Source of the DNA: Vulcanimicrobiota bacterium
GTDB lineage: Bacteria > Vulcanimicrobiota > Vulcanimicrobiia > Vulcanimicrobiales > Vulcanimicrobiaceae
Length of the DNA stretch: 7,455 bases
NCBI GenBank assembly: GCA_030040695.1
Contig: JASHTE010000205.1
Location: 1-7,455 of the forward strand
Reading direction: 5' to 3'
The position numbers and the translations under genes are program-made. Below the pieces are notes generated by a model. That model ran no database searches and was not told where the DNA came from. It saw nothing but the letters and a program-made list of their open reading frames with translations. How positions within the stretch are numbered: the stretch's first letter is position 1; each line of letters begins with the position of its first letter. Below, in pieces: positions 1 through 6,510 of the stretch.

Positions 1-600
1 GTCCGGGAGGTGGACGAAGGATTGCATCTCGCCGTAGAGCTTCGTCGCCTCGCGAAAGAGGGGAAGCAAGAGTTCGTGATCGGCGAGGCGATATAATGCG
101 CGCTGCACGTGCCTCACGAGCGAGACGAGGTAGTCGCCGTCGTCGCCCGCCGGACCGAGGTCGTAGTACCCGCCGACTGCGCGTCCCGGCTCGAGCGCGT
201 CGGCGATCGCGCGGTGAAGGACGGGATAGGCAGCGATGTCGACGTCGGGATGGCGGTCACAGAGATTGTCGAGGTAGTCGTAGATCGTCTCGAGCGGCGC
301 CACGATCTCGACGTAGTGATCTGCGGCGACTGGTGAGAGAAAGGTCGCGAGGATGCACCCGCCCGCTACGTGATACGCCTTTGCATCGATCGAGCTCAAT
401 GCCTGCGCACGCAGGCGGTCATCAGGAATGGTGCCGGCGAGTGCGCGAACCTGTTCGAGCGCTCGTGCCGCCTTCGGGACGATCACGCGCAAGAACTCGA
501 TGAGCTCGAGGATACCGGTTGCTCCGCCGCCGACGAGCACAGAGAAACGCGTTGCGCTCGTTGCTACATGACTCGCCGCCCACTTCACATCGCGGTACAT
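1..600 (-). CDS. DUF2600 / YtpB-like class I terpene synthase, N-terminal 200 residues (3' end beyond window)
   Basis: I translated this by hand. The frame is open from the ATG at 600-598 to base 1, giving 200 residues, and it runs off the edge. Visible motifs are AYHVAGG (about 75-81), IYDYLDNLCDR (106-116) and AGDDGDYLVSLV (151-162). From memory these match the DUF2600 family, whose characterised member is Bacillus subtilis YtpB, tetraprenyl-beta-curcumene synthase. That enzyme converts heptaprenyl diphosphate to a monocyclic C35 terpene and is about 365 residues long, so roughly 45% should lie outside. The Asp-rich DYLDNLCD stretch would be the metal/diphosphate site. The start is supported by AGGTG 8 bases upstream. 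It follows the glcE stop by 11 bases and probably belongs to the same operon. The family assignment is fairly firm; chain length and product are unknown. A prenyl-chain-modifying role next to menaquinone genes is inference. Confidence 0.82.
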   Translation of the reverse strand, partial: MYRDVKWAASHVATSATRFSVLVGGGATGILELIEFLRVIVPKAARALEQVRALAGTIPDDRLRAQALSSIDAKAYHVAGGCILATFLSPVAADHYVEIVAPLETIYDYLDNLCDRHPDVDIAAYPVLHRAIADALEPGRAVGGYYDLGPAGDDGDYLVSLVRHVQRALYRLADHELLLPLFREATKLYGEMQSFVHLPD

Positions 601-613
601 GGAGCGAGCACCT
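601..613 (-). promoter_or_regulatory. Ribosome binding site of the DUF2600 gene
   Basis: On the minus strand AGGTG (613-609) stands 8 bases before the ATG at 600-598 and overlaps the glcE TAG (614-612). This decides the start: no other start codon in this frame has a comparable signal. It suggests coupling of the terpene synthase to glcE translation. Confidence 0.55.
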
Positions 614-1829
614 AGATTCCGCCGATGAAACGATTGGGATTGAGAACCGCATTCGGGTCAAAACGCGCTTTCAGCGCGCGCATGCGGCCGATCGCCGGTG
701 GGTCATTGCCCCAAACGTTGAAAGCGCCGCGCGATGGATGGTCGCCGGCGATGATGCGCGCACGCGGCTGCGCTTGATGCAAGGCATCGTCGAGCACCTG
801 AAGCTTCAGCGAGAGGTCGCGCGTCTCTAGGCGGCTCGCCCGCACGACGACGTCGCCGTTCATGATGTCGGCGATCGTATCGGCGTCGAGCGCGAAGCGC
901 CGCACCAGGTCGCGCGCGCCGAGCGCACAGGCCTCCGAGCGATCGGGTGGAGAGGCGACTCGATAGGTCACCGAACGGTCCGCGAGCGTCGAGATGTATG
1001 CATCGATAATGCCGTCGAGCATATCGCGGGCGCGCGCGTCGATGATACGTGTCTCAGGGACGCCGGCGCGGCCAATCGCCGAGCGAAGGTCGCGCGTCGC
1101 GCGTTCGAGCAGCGCCTCGCTGCTCTCGAGTAAGATGAAGAGCCGCCCCTCCGCGCCGGGCTCGCCGGGAACCTCTTTTTCAAAACCGTCTATCCAGAGC
1201 GCCGCCGAAGGCTCGACGGCAAGCGTACGCACCTGCGCGAAGGCGCGCGAGCGCGTTCCTTCCGGCAGCGGCGCCAGAAATGCGCGCGCCGCCTGCGCGA
1301 GTGGAATCGTCTTGAGGTTCGCCTGCACGAGGACGCCCAGCGTTCCGAAGGAGCCGACGTAGAGACGGCTCATGTCGTACCCGGCAACGTTCTTCACAAC
1401 CATTCCGCCGGCGTGGGCAAGAGTGCCGTCCGCAAGTACGATTGAGGAGCCGACGATGAGATCGCGCGGCCGCCCGTAACGATGGCGGCGCGGGCCGAGC
1501 CAGCCGGCTGCGAGCGTTCCGCCGACCGTCGCCTCTCCCGGCTTTGGCGCGTCGAAAGGCACGAACTGGCCATCGCGTTTCAAGCGCGAGGCGAGGCTCT
1601 TCAGCGTGCAGCCTCCTTGGACGGCGACGGTTAGATCCGCCGAGCTGTACGAGACGATGCGCTTGAGCGCGCTCGTCTCGAGAACGAGCTCCTCGCCTGT
1701 TGGCGGGAACCCCATTCCGCGCAACGTGTTCCCACCGACGACCGTCACTTTAGTGCCATCGCCGTCGCAGCGTCGGAGGATTGCGCACAGCTCCCCGACG
1801 CTCGCCGGCGTTTCGCGCGACGTCGTCAC
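612..1829 (-). CDS. glcE: Glycolate/D-lactate-type oxidase FAD-binding subunit GlcE
   Basis: This is an FAD-binding PCMH-type protein related to GlcE of glycolate oxidase, expected to act with GlcD and an Fe-S subunit, passing electrons from a 2-hydroxy acid to quinone. Motifs, numbered from the GTG at 1829: VTVVGGNTLRGMG (about 28-40), PGEATVGGTLAAGWLG (97-112) and VKNVAGYDMSRLYVGSFGTLG (145-165), the FAD-binding region. It ends RFDPNAVLNPNRFIGGI, the C-terminal signature of the family. At 405 residues it is longer than E. coli GlcE (about 350). I chose GTG 1829-1827 because it overlaps, as GTGA, the distal TGA of the glcD reading frame, and because bases upstream of it encode the GlcD tail in another frame. 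A GTG at 1895 (427 residues) is open and is the alternative if the early glcD stop is real. The gene arose by duplication of the same fold as GlcD. Confidence 0.88.
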   Translation of the reverse strand: MTTSRETPASVGELCAILRRCDGDGTKVTVVGGNTLRGMGFPPTGEELVLETSALKRIVSYSSADLTVAVQGGCTLKSLASRLKRDGQFVPFDAPKPGEATVGGTLAAGWLGPRRHRYGRPRDLIVGSSIVLADGTLAHAGGMVVKNVAGYDMSRLYVGSFGTLGVLVQANLKTIPLAQAARAFLAPLPEGTRSRAFAQVRTLAVEPSAALWIDGFEKEVPGEPGAEGRLFILLESSEALLERATRDLRSAIGRAGVPETRIIDARARDMLDGIIDAYISTLADRSVTYRVASPPDRSEACALGARDLVRRFALDADTIADIMNGDVVVRASRLETRDLSLKLQVLDDALHQAQPRARIIAGDHPSRGAFNVWGNDPPAIGRMRALKARFDPNAVLNPNRFIGGI

Positions 1830-1891
1830 GTCGGCGCGCTCACTTCGACACACCGCATCCCGCTCGGGAAAATCTTCTCCGGGTTGAGCGC
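1826..1891 (-). other. Orphaned glcD C-terminal coding segment beyond an in-frame TGA
   Basis: In the glcD frame, the codons after the TGA at 1894-1892 read ALNPEKIFPSGMRCVEVSAPT and then TGA (1828-1826). The piece ALNPEKIF directly after FDPR matches the usual GlcD ending, FDPxGxLNPxKIF, with the stop sitting where glycine is expected. The distal TGA overlaps a glcE GTG as GTGA, the same junction style seen elsewhere in this operon. The segment is therefore the original 3' end of glcD, now separated by a nonsense codon or a base error. It also encodes the N-terminus of the longer GlcE reading in another frame. Confidence 0.8.
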
Positions 1892-3226
1892 TCACCGTGG
1901 ATCGAAGACGTCGCGCACGCGCGCCATCGTCGCGAGGTCCTCCGTTGAGTAGACACGGGTCATCGCCTCGCGTTTCTCGTAGCCGATGCCGTGTTCGCCG
2001 CTGATCGTACCGCCGAGCTCGATTGCCGCCCGGAGAATTGCATCGCCGGTCGAAAGCACGGCGCCGACCTGTCGCCGATCGCGTTTGTCATAGACGAGCA
2101 ACGGGTGCAGGTTGCCGTCGCCTGCGTGGAAGACGTTTCCGACGACGAGGTCGTTCTCACTCGCCGCCACCTCGACCGCACGCAGCGCCTTCGGGAGGAC
2201 GCTGCGCGGAACCGTGACGTCTTGTGTGTAGTAGTTGGGCGCGACGCGCCCGAGCGCGCCGACTGCTCCTTTCCTTCCGGCCCAGAGCGCGTCGCGTTCC
2301 GCCGCCGTTCGCGCGGCGCGCCAGGAGAGCGAGCCCTCCTTTCTCGTGATCTCCCGCAGCGCCGCTTCGTACGCATCCATCTCGTCTTCGAAACCCGCGT
2401 TCTCGATCAGGAGCACGGCTGCCGCGTCGGTCGGGTATCCCGCGTGAAACGCGGCCTCGACGGCTTTGACGATGACGGCGTCCATCATCTCGAGCGCGGT
2501 CGGAATGATGCCGGCGCCGATGATCGCCGAGACGGCCGCCGAAGCACTTTCGATGTCTGCGAAGGCGGCAAGCCACACGCGCGTCGACTCGGGCGAACGC
2601 AGCAGACGTACCCACGCCGAGGTGACGACGCCGAGCGTTCCCTCACTCCCGACGAGCACGGCAGTGAGGTCGTACCCCGCGTCGTCGACGTCGGTCGTGA
2701 AGACATCGCCGTTCTCGTCGACGACTTCGAGCGCCAGAACGTGGTTCACCGTCGTTCCATAGGAAAGGCAATGCGGCCCGCCCGCGTTCGTCGCGATGTT
2801 GCCGCCGATCGTCGAGCTGCGCTGCGAGGCTGGATCGGGCGCATAGAACAGCCTTGAGCTTGCAACCTGCTGCGAGAGTTGGAGGTTCACGAGCCCCGGC
2901 TGCACGCGTGCACGGCGATTCGCTGTGTCGAGCTCGAGCAGACGATGCATGCGCGCAAACGAGATGACGACGCCACCGCCGTCGACGGAGATCGCGCCAC
3001 CGCATAGTCCCGTCCCGGCACCGCGGGCGATCACCGGCTCGCCGAGCTCGCGCGCAATCTTCACAACCGCGCTCACCTCTCGCGTTCCCGAAGGAATCAC
3101 GACCGCCGCCGGAAGCTTCCCCTCACTGTACGCGTCGAAGGAGTAGACGGCGAGATCCTCCGGCGCCGTCTTTACGTTCTCCGGCCCGACCGCGTCCGCA
3201 AGGCGTTGCGCGAGGGACGCGTTCAT
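1892..3226 (-). CDS. glcD: FAD-linked oxidase GlcD (glycolate/D-lactate dehydrogenase subunit), C-terminus cut by early stop
   Basis: This 444-residue flavoprotein of the GlcD/D-lactate dehydrogenase family oxidises a 2-hydroxy acid (glycolate or D-lactate) and sends electrons toward the quinone pool. FAD-binding motifs: VIARGAGTGLCGGA (about 65-78), DPASQRSSTIGGNIATNAGG (131-150) and LVGSEGTLGVV (191-201). The C-terminal oxidase domain carries NVFHAGDGNLHP (364-375) and GTISGEHGIGYEKRE (406-420), with the His and Glu residues conserved in the family. The ATG overlaps the namZ TGA as ATGA, indicating coupling. The reading stops at FDPR, where the family continues with GxLNPxKIF; that continuation is present in the same frame after the TGA. 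The intact gene would end at 1826 and be 22 residues longer, counting the stop position as one residue. Substrate (glycolate, D-lactate or another 2-hydroxy acid) cannot be told from sequence. Confidence 0.93.
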   Translation of the reverse strand: MNASLAQRLADAVGPENVKTAPEDLAVYSFDAYSEGKLPAAVVIPSGTREVSAVVKIARELGEPVIARGAGTGLCGGAISVDGGGVVISFARMHRLLELDTANRRARVQPGLVNLQLSQQVASSRLFYAPDPASQRSSTIGGNIATNAGGPHCLSYGTTVNHVLALEVVDENGDVFTTDVDDAGYDLTAVLVGSEGTLGVVTSAWVRLLRSPESTRVWLAAFADIESASAAVSAIIGAGIIPTALEMMDAVIVKAVEAAFHAGYPTDAAAVLLIENAGFEDEMDAYEAALREITRKEGSLSWRAARTAAERDALWAGRKGAVGALGRVAPNYYTQDVTVPRSVLPKALRAVEVAASENDLVVGNVFHAGDGNLHPLLVYDKRDRRQVGAVLSTGDAILRAAIELGGTISGEHGIGYEKREAMTRVYSTEDLATMARVRDVFDPR

Positions 3227-4440
3227 GTGTAGAGCAAGAACCTTTGCCGCAACGGCATAAACGCGTCGAGCCTATCCTTCCAGGAGGCGACGATCTCATC
3301 GGCGCTCGCCCCTGCGAGCACGGCGGCGCGCACGCCGTCGGTTCCCCAATCGAGGTCGACGATGCGTAGGTTTTGAGCACCGATGTCGTTGGCGGCCATC
3401 GCGCGAGCGGCGACGAGAAGCTCGACTGCGGTGCGCACGGGCATGAAGCCCATGAGGTCGCGCAGCACGAGCTTCGCACCCGAGAACGTACGGCCCGCAT
3501 TGCCGCCGCGTGCCGGAGACCAGATCGTCGGTTCAAACGAAATGCCGGGAAGCGCGCGCGCTCTCAAGCGTGCGGTGAACGCCTCCGCGTCGAGATGAGG
3601 TGCGCCGGCGTAGAAGAAAGGCGTCGGCGTCCCCACGCCGTTGTTCAATCCCAAGTCGTCGGTGAGCCCGGTGCAGAGATAGACGAAGGTCGTTTGCCAC
3701 GTAGGAATGTTCGGTGACGTGCGAATCCATCGCAAGCCCGTCCGCGGCCATATCATCGAACGCTGCCAGCCGGCCATCGGTATCACGCGAAGCTTCGCGC
3801 CGATGCCGAAGTGCAGGTTGAAGAGCTGCGCGAGCTCACCCATGGTCATGCCGTGGCGCATGGGAATCGGATAGAGGCCGATGAACGACGAGTAACGCGG
3901 ATCGAGCACCGGCCCCTCGACCGCGACGCCGCCCGTCGGATTCGGCCGGTCAAGCACCCAAAACTCGATACCATACGCCGCCGCACTCTGCATCGCAAAC
4001 GCCATCGTCGAAGCAAACGTGTACGTCCTCGAGCCGACGTCCTGAATATCGAAGAGCAACACCTCGATCCCTTCGAGCATCTTCGCAGTTGGATGTCGGT
4101 CTGGGCCGTACAGGCTGTAGACCGGCAATCCCGTTCGAGGATCGGTGTACGACGCGACAAAGGCTCCCGCAGGACGATCGCCGTGTAAGCCATGCTCCGG
4201 AGAGTAGAGCGCGCGAAGATCGAGACCGAAGCTGCGCACGGCGTCCACGATCGACACACCGCTCGCAGTAACGCCCGTCTGATTCGTCATGATGCCGACG
4301 CTGCGGCCGAGAAGCTCGTGGGCATGATCGCGTAGGAAGACGTCGTCACCGAGCGCAACCTGATTCTGCGCGCACGCGAAGCTCGTAGCCGCCGCAAGGC
4401 CCGCAGCGACACCAGAGCCGATGAACTCCCCTCTGAGCAT
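3223..4440 (-). CDS. namZ: Exported DUF1343 exo-beta-N-acetylmuramidase (NamZ-type, GH171)
   Basis: This is a 405-residue DUF1343 protein. The characterised member, B. subtilis NamZ, removes non-reducing-end MurNAc from peptidoglycan fragments. Conserved blocks are GIMTNQTGV (about 49-57), LYSPEHGLHGD (78-88; Glu82 is the likely catalytic residue), LLFDIQDVGSRTYTF (128-142) and VLDRPNPTGG (162-171). The length matches the family. The N-terminus, LRGEFIGSGVAAGLAAATSFACA, is a signal peptide with a possible signal peptidase I site after ACA (about 24). Its single arginine plus xxF resembles a weak Tat leader, but Sec is equally possible. The protein should act outside the cytoplasmic membrane. 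The ATG is 17 bases after the mqnD stop, with purine-rich GAAGG and AAGAGA upstream. Its TGA overlaps the glcD ATG, linking cell-wall sugar release with a 2-hydroxy acid dehydrogenase. Confidence 0.9.
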   Translation of the reverse strand: MLRGEFIGSGVAAGLAAATSFACAQNQVALGDDVFLRDHAHELLGRSVGIMTNQTGVTASGVSIVDAVRSFGLDLRALYSPEHGLHGDRPAGAFVASYTDPRTGLPVYSLYGPDRHPTAKMLEGIEVLLFDIQDVGSRTYTFASTMAFAMQSAAAYGIEFWVLDRPNPTGGVAVEGPVLDPRYSSFIGLYPIPMRHGMTMGELAQLFNLHFGIGAKLRVIPMAGWQRSMIWPRTGLRWIRTSPNIPTWQTTFVYLCTGLTDDLGLNNGVGTPTPFFYAGAPHLDAEAFTARLRARALPGISFEPTIWSPARGGNAGRTFSGAKLVLRDLMGFMPVRTAVELLVAARAMAANDIGAQNLRIVDLDWGTDGVRAAVLAGASADEIVASWKDRLDAFMPLRQRFLLYT

Positions 4441-4457
4441 GTATCTCTTGGCCTTCG

Positions 4458-5297
4458 CTAGAGGAAGCGGGGTTCCGCCGCGCCGATAAGGTTCGCGTTC
4501 CGCGCGCGCGCGAAGAGCTCGTCGGCCGCCGCAATACCGAGCTCGCCGACGTCATCCGTGAACTCGTTCACGTAGAGCGCGATGTGCTTGTGCATCACCT
4601 CATCGCTCATCTCGAAGGCATGCTCGCGCACGTACGGCATGATCGCCGGCTCGTTGGCGCGCGCGAAAGCGAGGCTGCGTCGAATCGCGCCGTCAAGCTG
4701 GCGCGCACGCTCGAGTCCGAGGTCGTCACGTGCCAGGATCGCGCCGAGCGGAATCGGGAGGCCCGTGCGTGACTCCCACCAGTCACCGAGGTCGAGCAGC
4801 GAGACGAGGCCGGCGTCCCGATACGTGAAGCGCGATTCGTGAATGATGAGTCCAGCCTCGACCTCACCGGTAGCGACTGCGGGAATGATTCGGTCGAAAC
4901 GCATCGCAGGGCTTTCGAACTTCGCGATGCCGCGTTCGTGCAGGAGCAAGCGCAGGAGGAGATAAGCGGTCGTGCGCTCGCCGGGAATCGCGATGCGGGC
5001 GCGCGCGAGCGACTCGATGCTGCGAGGCGCGCCTTCGCGCGCGACGAGCAGCGGGCCGCAGCCGCGACCGAGCGCGCCGCCGGAGCGCAAAATGCGATAA
5101 CGGTCCATGAGATGGGGAATCGCGCCGTAGCTGATCTTCGTCAGCTCGTACGTACCGTGCGTCGCTGCTTCGTTCAGCGCCTCGACGTCGGCGAGCGCAA
5201 CGCGGACCTGCGGAGCATCGGTGCCGAGTAATCGATTCGTCAGCGCTGCGAAGATATAGGTATCGTTCGGACACGGGGAATAGGCGAGGGTCAGCAT
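4458..5297 (-). CDS. mqnD: 1,4-dihydroxy-6-naphthoate synthase (futalosine pathway)
   Basis: MqnD converts cyclic dehypoxanthine futalosine to 1,4-dihydroxy-6-naphthoate, the ring precursor of menaquinone in the futalosine pathway; it is cytoplasmic. The 279-residue product has the periplasmic-binding-protein-like fold signature of the family: LAYSPCPNDTYIF at the N-terminus (4-16), ELTKISYGAIPHL (51-63), GCGPLLV (79-85), RIAIPGERTTAYLLL (101-115) and GLIIHESRFTY (149-159). His153 in the last block corresponds to the His proposed as nucleophile in the Thermus enzyme. The length is typical. I placed the start at ATG 5297-5295 because the protein homology begins there; the ATG overlaps the mqnB stop by 7 bases (ATGCTGA). 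MqnA, MqnE and MqnC are not in the window and must be encoded elsewhere. Confidence 0.95.
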   Translation of the reverse strand: MLTLAYSPCPNDTYIFAALTNRLLGTDAPQVRVALADVEALNEAATHGTYELTKISYGAIPHLMDRYRILRSGGALGRGCGPLLVAREGAPRSIESLARARIAIPGERTTAYLLLRLLLHERGIAKFESPAMRFDRIIPAVATGEVEAGLIIHESRFTYRDAGLVSLLDLGDWWESRTGLPIPLGAILARDDLGLERARQLDGAIRRSLAFARANEPAIMPYVREHAFEMSDEVMHKHIALYVNEFTDDVGELGIAAADELFARARNANLIGAAEPRFL

Positions 5298-5878
5298 AGC
5301 AAGGCGTTCAAGATACGGGTGAGGCCGTCGACGCCCGCGGTGAAACTCCACTCCGAACGCGAGCGCTCGCCGGCGTAATTCGAAATGCCGCGAACCTCGA
5401 TTGCCGCAACGCCTGCGATCTGCGCAGCGCGGAGCACGGCAAAACCCTCCATCGATTCGACCTCTGCGCCGAGCGCACGAAGACGCACGGCGGTCGCGTC
5501 TGTTGCCGTGACGCGTGTGACGGTGACGCCGCGAACACGACGAAACCCCGCCTCGGCGAGTCGAGCGACGAGAGTGGGATCGGAAGCAGCGCGATCGGCG
5601 ACTGCCACACCGGCCGGAAGCTCGAGCGGTGCGCCGGTCTCGAGGTCGAGCTCGAGCCGCTCGTCGCTGACGGCCACGCCTTCACCGATGCGCACTTTCC
5701 GGTCGTACGCGCCGGCGATTCCCGCATTGACGACGAGCTCGTAGCTCCGGCGCGCGAGTGCCTCCCCAACGCGTGCTGCCGCCTCGATCGGGCCGACGCC
5801 GGTAATGAGCAGCTCGATGCCGGAACGCCGCTCGAGACGGGCAATCTCCTGTGCTGTCGCGCACGCGACGAGAATCAT
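5291..5878 (-). CDS. mqnB: Futalosine hydrolase
   Basis: MqnB hydrolyses futalosine to dehypoxanthine futalosine plus hypoxanthine. It belongs to the MTA/SAH nucleosidase-like phosphorylase superfamily. The 195-residue protein shows LITGVGPIEAA (about 24-34), VNAGIAGAYD (50-59), VAVSDE (68-73), VESMEGFAVLRAA (140-152; the SMEG stretch contacts the nucleoside ribose in this fold) and VRGISNYAGERSRSEW (162-177). The ISN instead of ISD, followed by the Arg/Trp stretch, separates MqnB from MTA/SAH nucleosidases, as does its position next to mqnD. I chose ATG 5878-5876: it overlaps the queE TGA as ATGA, and the frame upstream of it lies inside queE with no relation to the family. At 195 residues it is on the short side for MqnB. 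A few nucleosidases of the fold are misnamed, but the mqnD neighbour makes this call firm. Confidence 0.92.
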   Translation of the reverse strand: MILVACATAQEIARLERRSGIELLITGVGPIEAAARVGEALARRSYELVVNAGIAGAYDRKVRIGEGVAVSDERLELDLETGAPLELPAGVAVADRAASDPTLVARLAEAGFRRVRGVTVTRVTATDATAVRLRALGAEVESMEGFAVLRAAQIAGVAAIEVRGISNYAGERSRSEWSFTAGVDGLTRILNALLC

Positions 5879-6450
5879 CGTACGCCGATGAACTTGTGCG
5901 TTTGAAGCGAGAGCCGAAAGCGATCGGGATGCGCCTGCGCATAGGCGAGCGCTACCTCGACGTTGCGCCTCTTGTTTCCCTCCGGCTGCAGCAAGATGCT
6001 CTGCAAGTGCGCGAAGAGTGGAAGGTGCTCTTCCGGCACACGCTCGTCGACGATGAGCTTTGCCTCGTTTGCGCGCGCCGCCATGCGCGGGTCGACGCGC
6101 TCCTTCGGGGAGACGCAGAGCCACACATCCTCCGGCAATTTCGCGTAAACGGTGCCGTTCGATTCGATGTGGACGCGCCGGCCATCACGCTGGAGTGCCT
6201 CGACAAGCCCGGGTGTCTCGGTTTGGGCCAATGGCTCGCCGCCGGTGAGAATCACCATCGGGCACGAGCTTCCGACGTCGCGCACCGCTCGCACGATATC
6301 ATCCACTGAGGCGATCGACTTCAGCGAATAATCGGTGTCACAGAAATCGCAAGAAAGATTGCATCCAGCGAGACGCACGAACACGGCGGGCGTCCCCGTC
6401 CACGTACCTTCGCCCTGGACGCTGTAGAAGATCTCCGAGAGCTGAAGCAC
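5875..6450 (-). CDS. queE: 7-carboxy-7-deazaguanine synthase (radical SAM)
   Basis: QueE is a radical SAM enzyme that contracts 6-carboxy-tetrahydropterin to 7-carboxy-7-deazaguanine, the step after QueD in queuosine/preQ0 synthesis. The 191-residue product has EIFYSVQGEGTWTGTPAVFVR (6-26, the substrate-binding start), the cluster motif C30-x3-C34-x2-C37 in AGCNLSCDFCDTDY, the SAM-binding ILTGGEP (67-73), ESNGT (96-100), VSPK (113-116), LLQPEG (153-158) and LSLQTHKFIGVR at the end (180-191). It is compact compared with many QueE proteins (210-245) but contains every block. The start is GTG at 6450-6448, with GAGGG 9 bases upstream. It follows queD after 31 bases and its TGA overlaps the mqnB ATG. 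QueC and FolE are not seen here. Confidence 0.95.
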   Translation of the reverse strand: MLQLSEIFYSVQGEGTWTGTPAVFVRLAGCNLSCDFCDTDYSLKSIASVDDIVRAVRDVGSSCPMVILTGGEPLAQTETPGLVEALQRDGRRVHIESNGTVYAKLPEDVWLCVSPKERVDPRMAARANEAKLIVDERVPEEHLPLFAHLQSILLQPEGNKRRNVEVALAYAQAHPDRFRLSLQTHKFIGVR

Positions 6451-6464
6451 TACGGCAGTCCCTC
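6451..6464 (-). promoter_or_regulatory. Ribosome binding site of queE, inside a repeat-like element
   Basis: GAGGG (6464-6460) stands 9 bases before the GTG at 6450-6448, one of the clearer Shine-Dalgarno matches in the window. It forms one arm of the hairpin at 6460-6478, so folding could mask it. Confidence 0.5.
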
Positions 6465-6510
6465 GACTCCGTTCAGGGTGTTCACTGGGCTCGCGATGAC
6501 GAGGTGCCCA
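6460..6510. repeat. Possible dispersed repeat element (CCCTcGAC...AGGG type) at the queD/queE junction
   Basis: Bases 6460-6478 read CCCTCGACTCCGTTCAGGG on the plus strand. CCCT pairs with AGGG, and GAC with GTT across a 3-base loop with one mismatch. The stretch continues as a GGCTCGCGATGACGAGG segment. From memory, both parts resemble short dispersed repeats of the type CCCTTCGACTCCGCTCAGGG and GCTCGCGATGACGA that litter many bacterial genomes, but the copy here is diverged. Only one copy is in the window, so repetition cannot be shown. The inner half lies in the last codons of queD; the outer half lies in the 31-base spacer before queE. Confidence 0.4.

Noticed and set aside
422..661. 79-codon minus-strand frame spanning the glcE/DUF2600 junction
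   Set aside because: It overlaps two supported genes in a third frame, is Arg/Ser-rich and has no recognisable motif.
1892..1894. TGA read as glycine by an alternative genetic code
   Set aside because: TGA ends queD, queE, mqnB and namZ exactly where their families end, so a genome-wide reassignment is not supported.
1991..2857. Long plus-strand open frame (288 codons) opposite glcD
   Set aside because: It is fully antisense to a well-supported gene, its Arg/Asp-rich composition is what GC-rich codon bias produces on the opposite strand, and it shows no known motif.
4497..4512. Alternating CG run as a Z-DNA or repeat element
   Set aside because: It encodes the ordinary FARARNAN stretch of MqnD and reflects GC-rich Ala/Arg codons.
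5298..5351. 18-codon upstream extension of mqnD
   Set aside because: It lies in mqnB in another frame, is basic and low complexity, and precedes the conserved LAYSPCPNDTY start.
5879..6124. N-terminal extension of mqnB into queE
   Set aside because: The extra 82 residues are a shadow of queE in another frame; MqnB homology begins at the ATG at 5878, which overlaps the queE stop.
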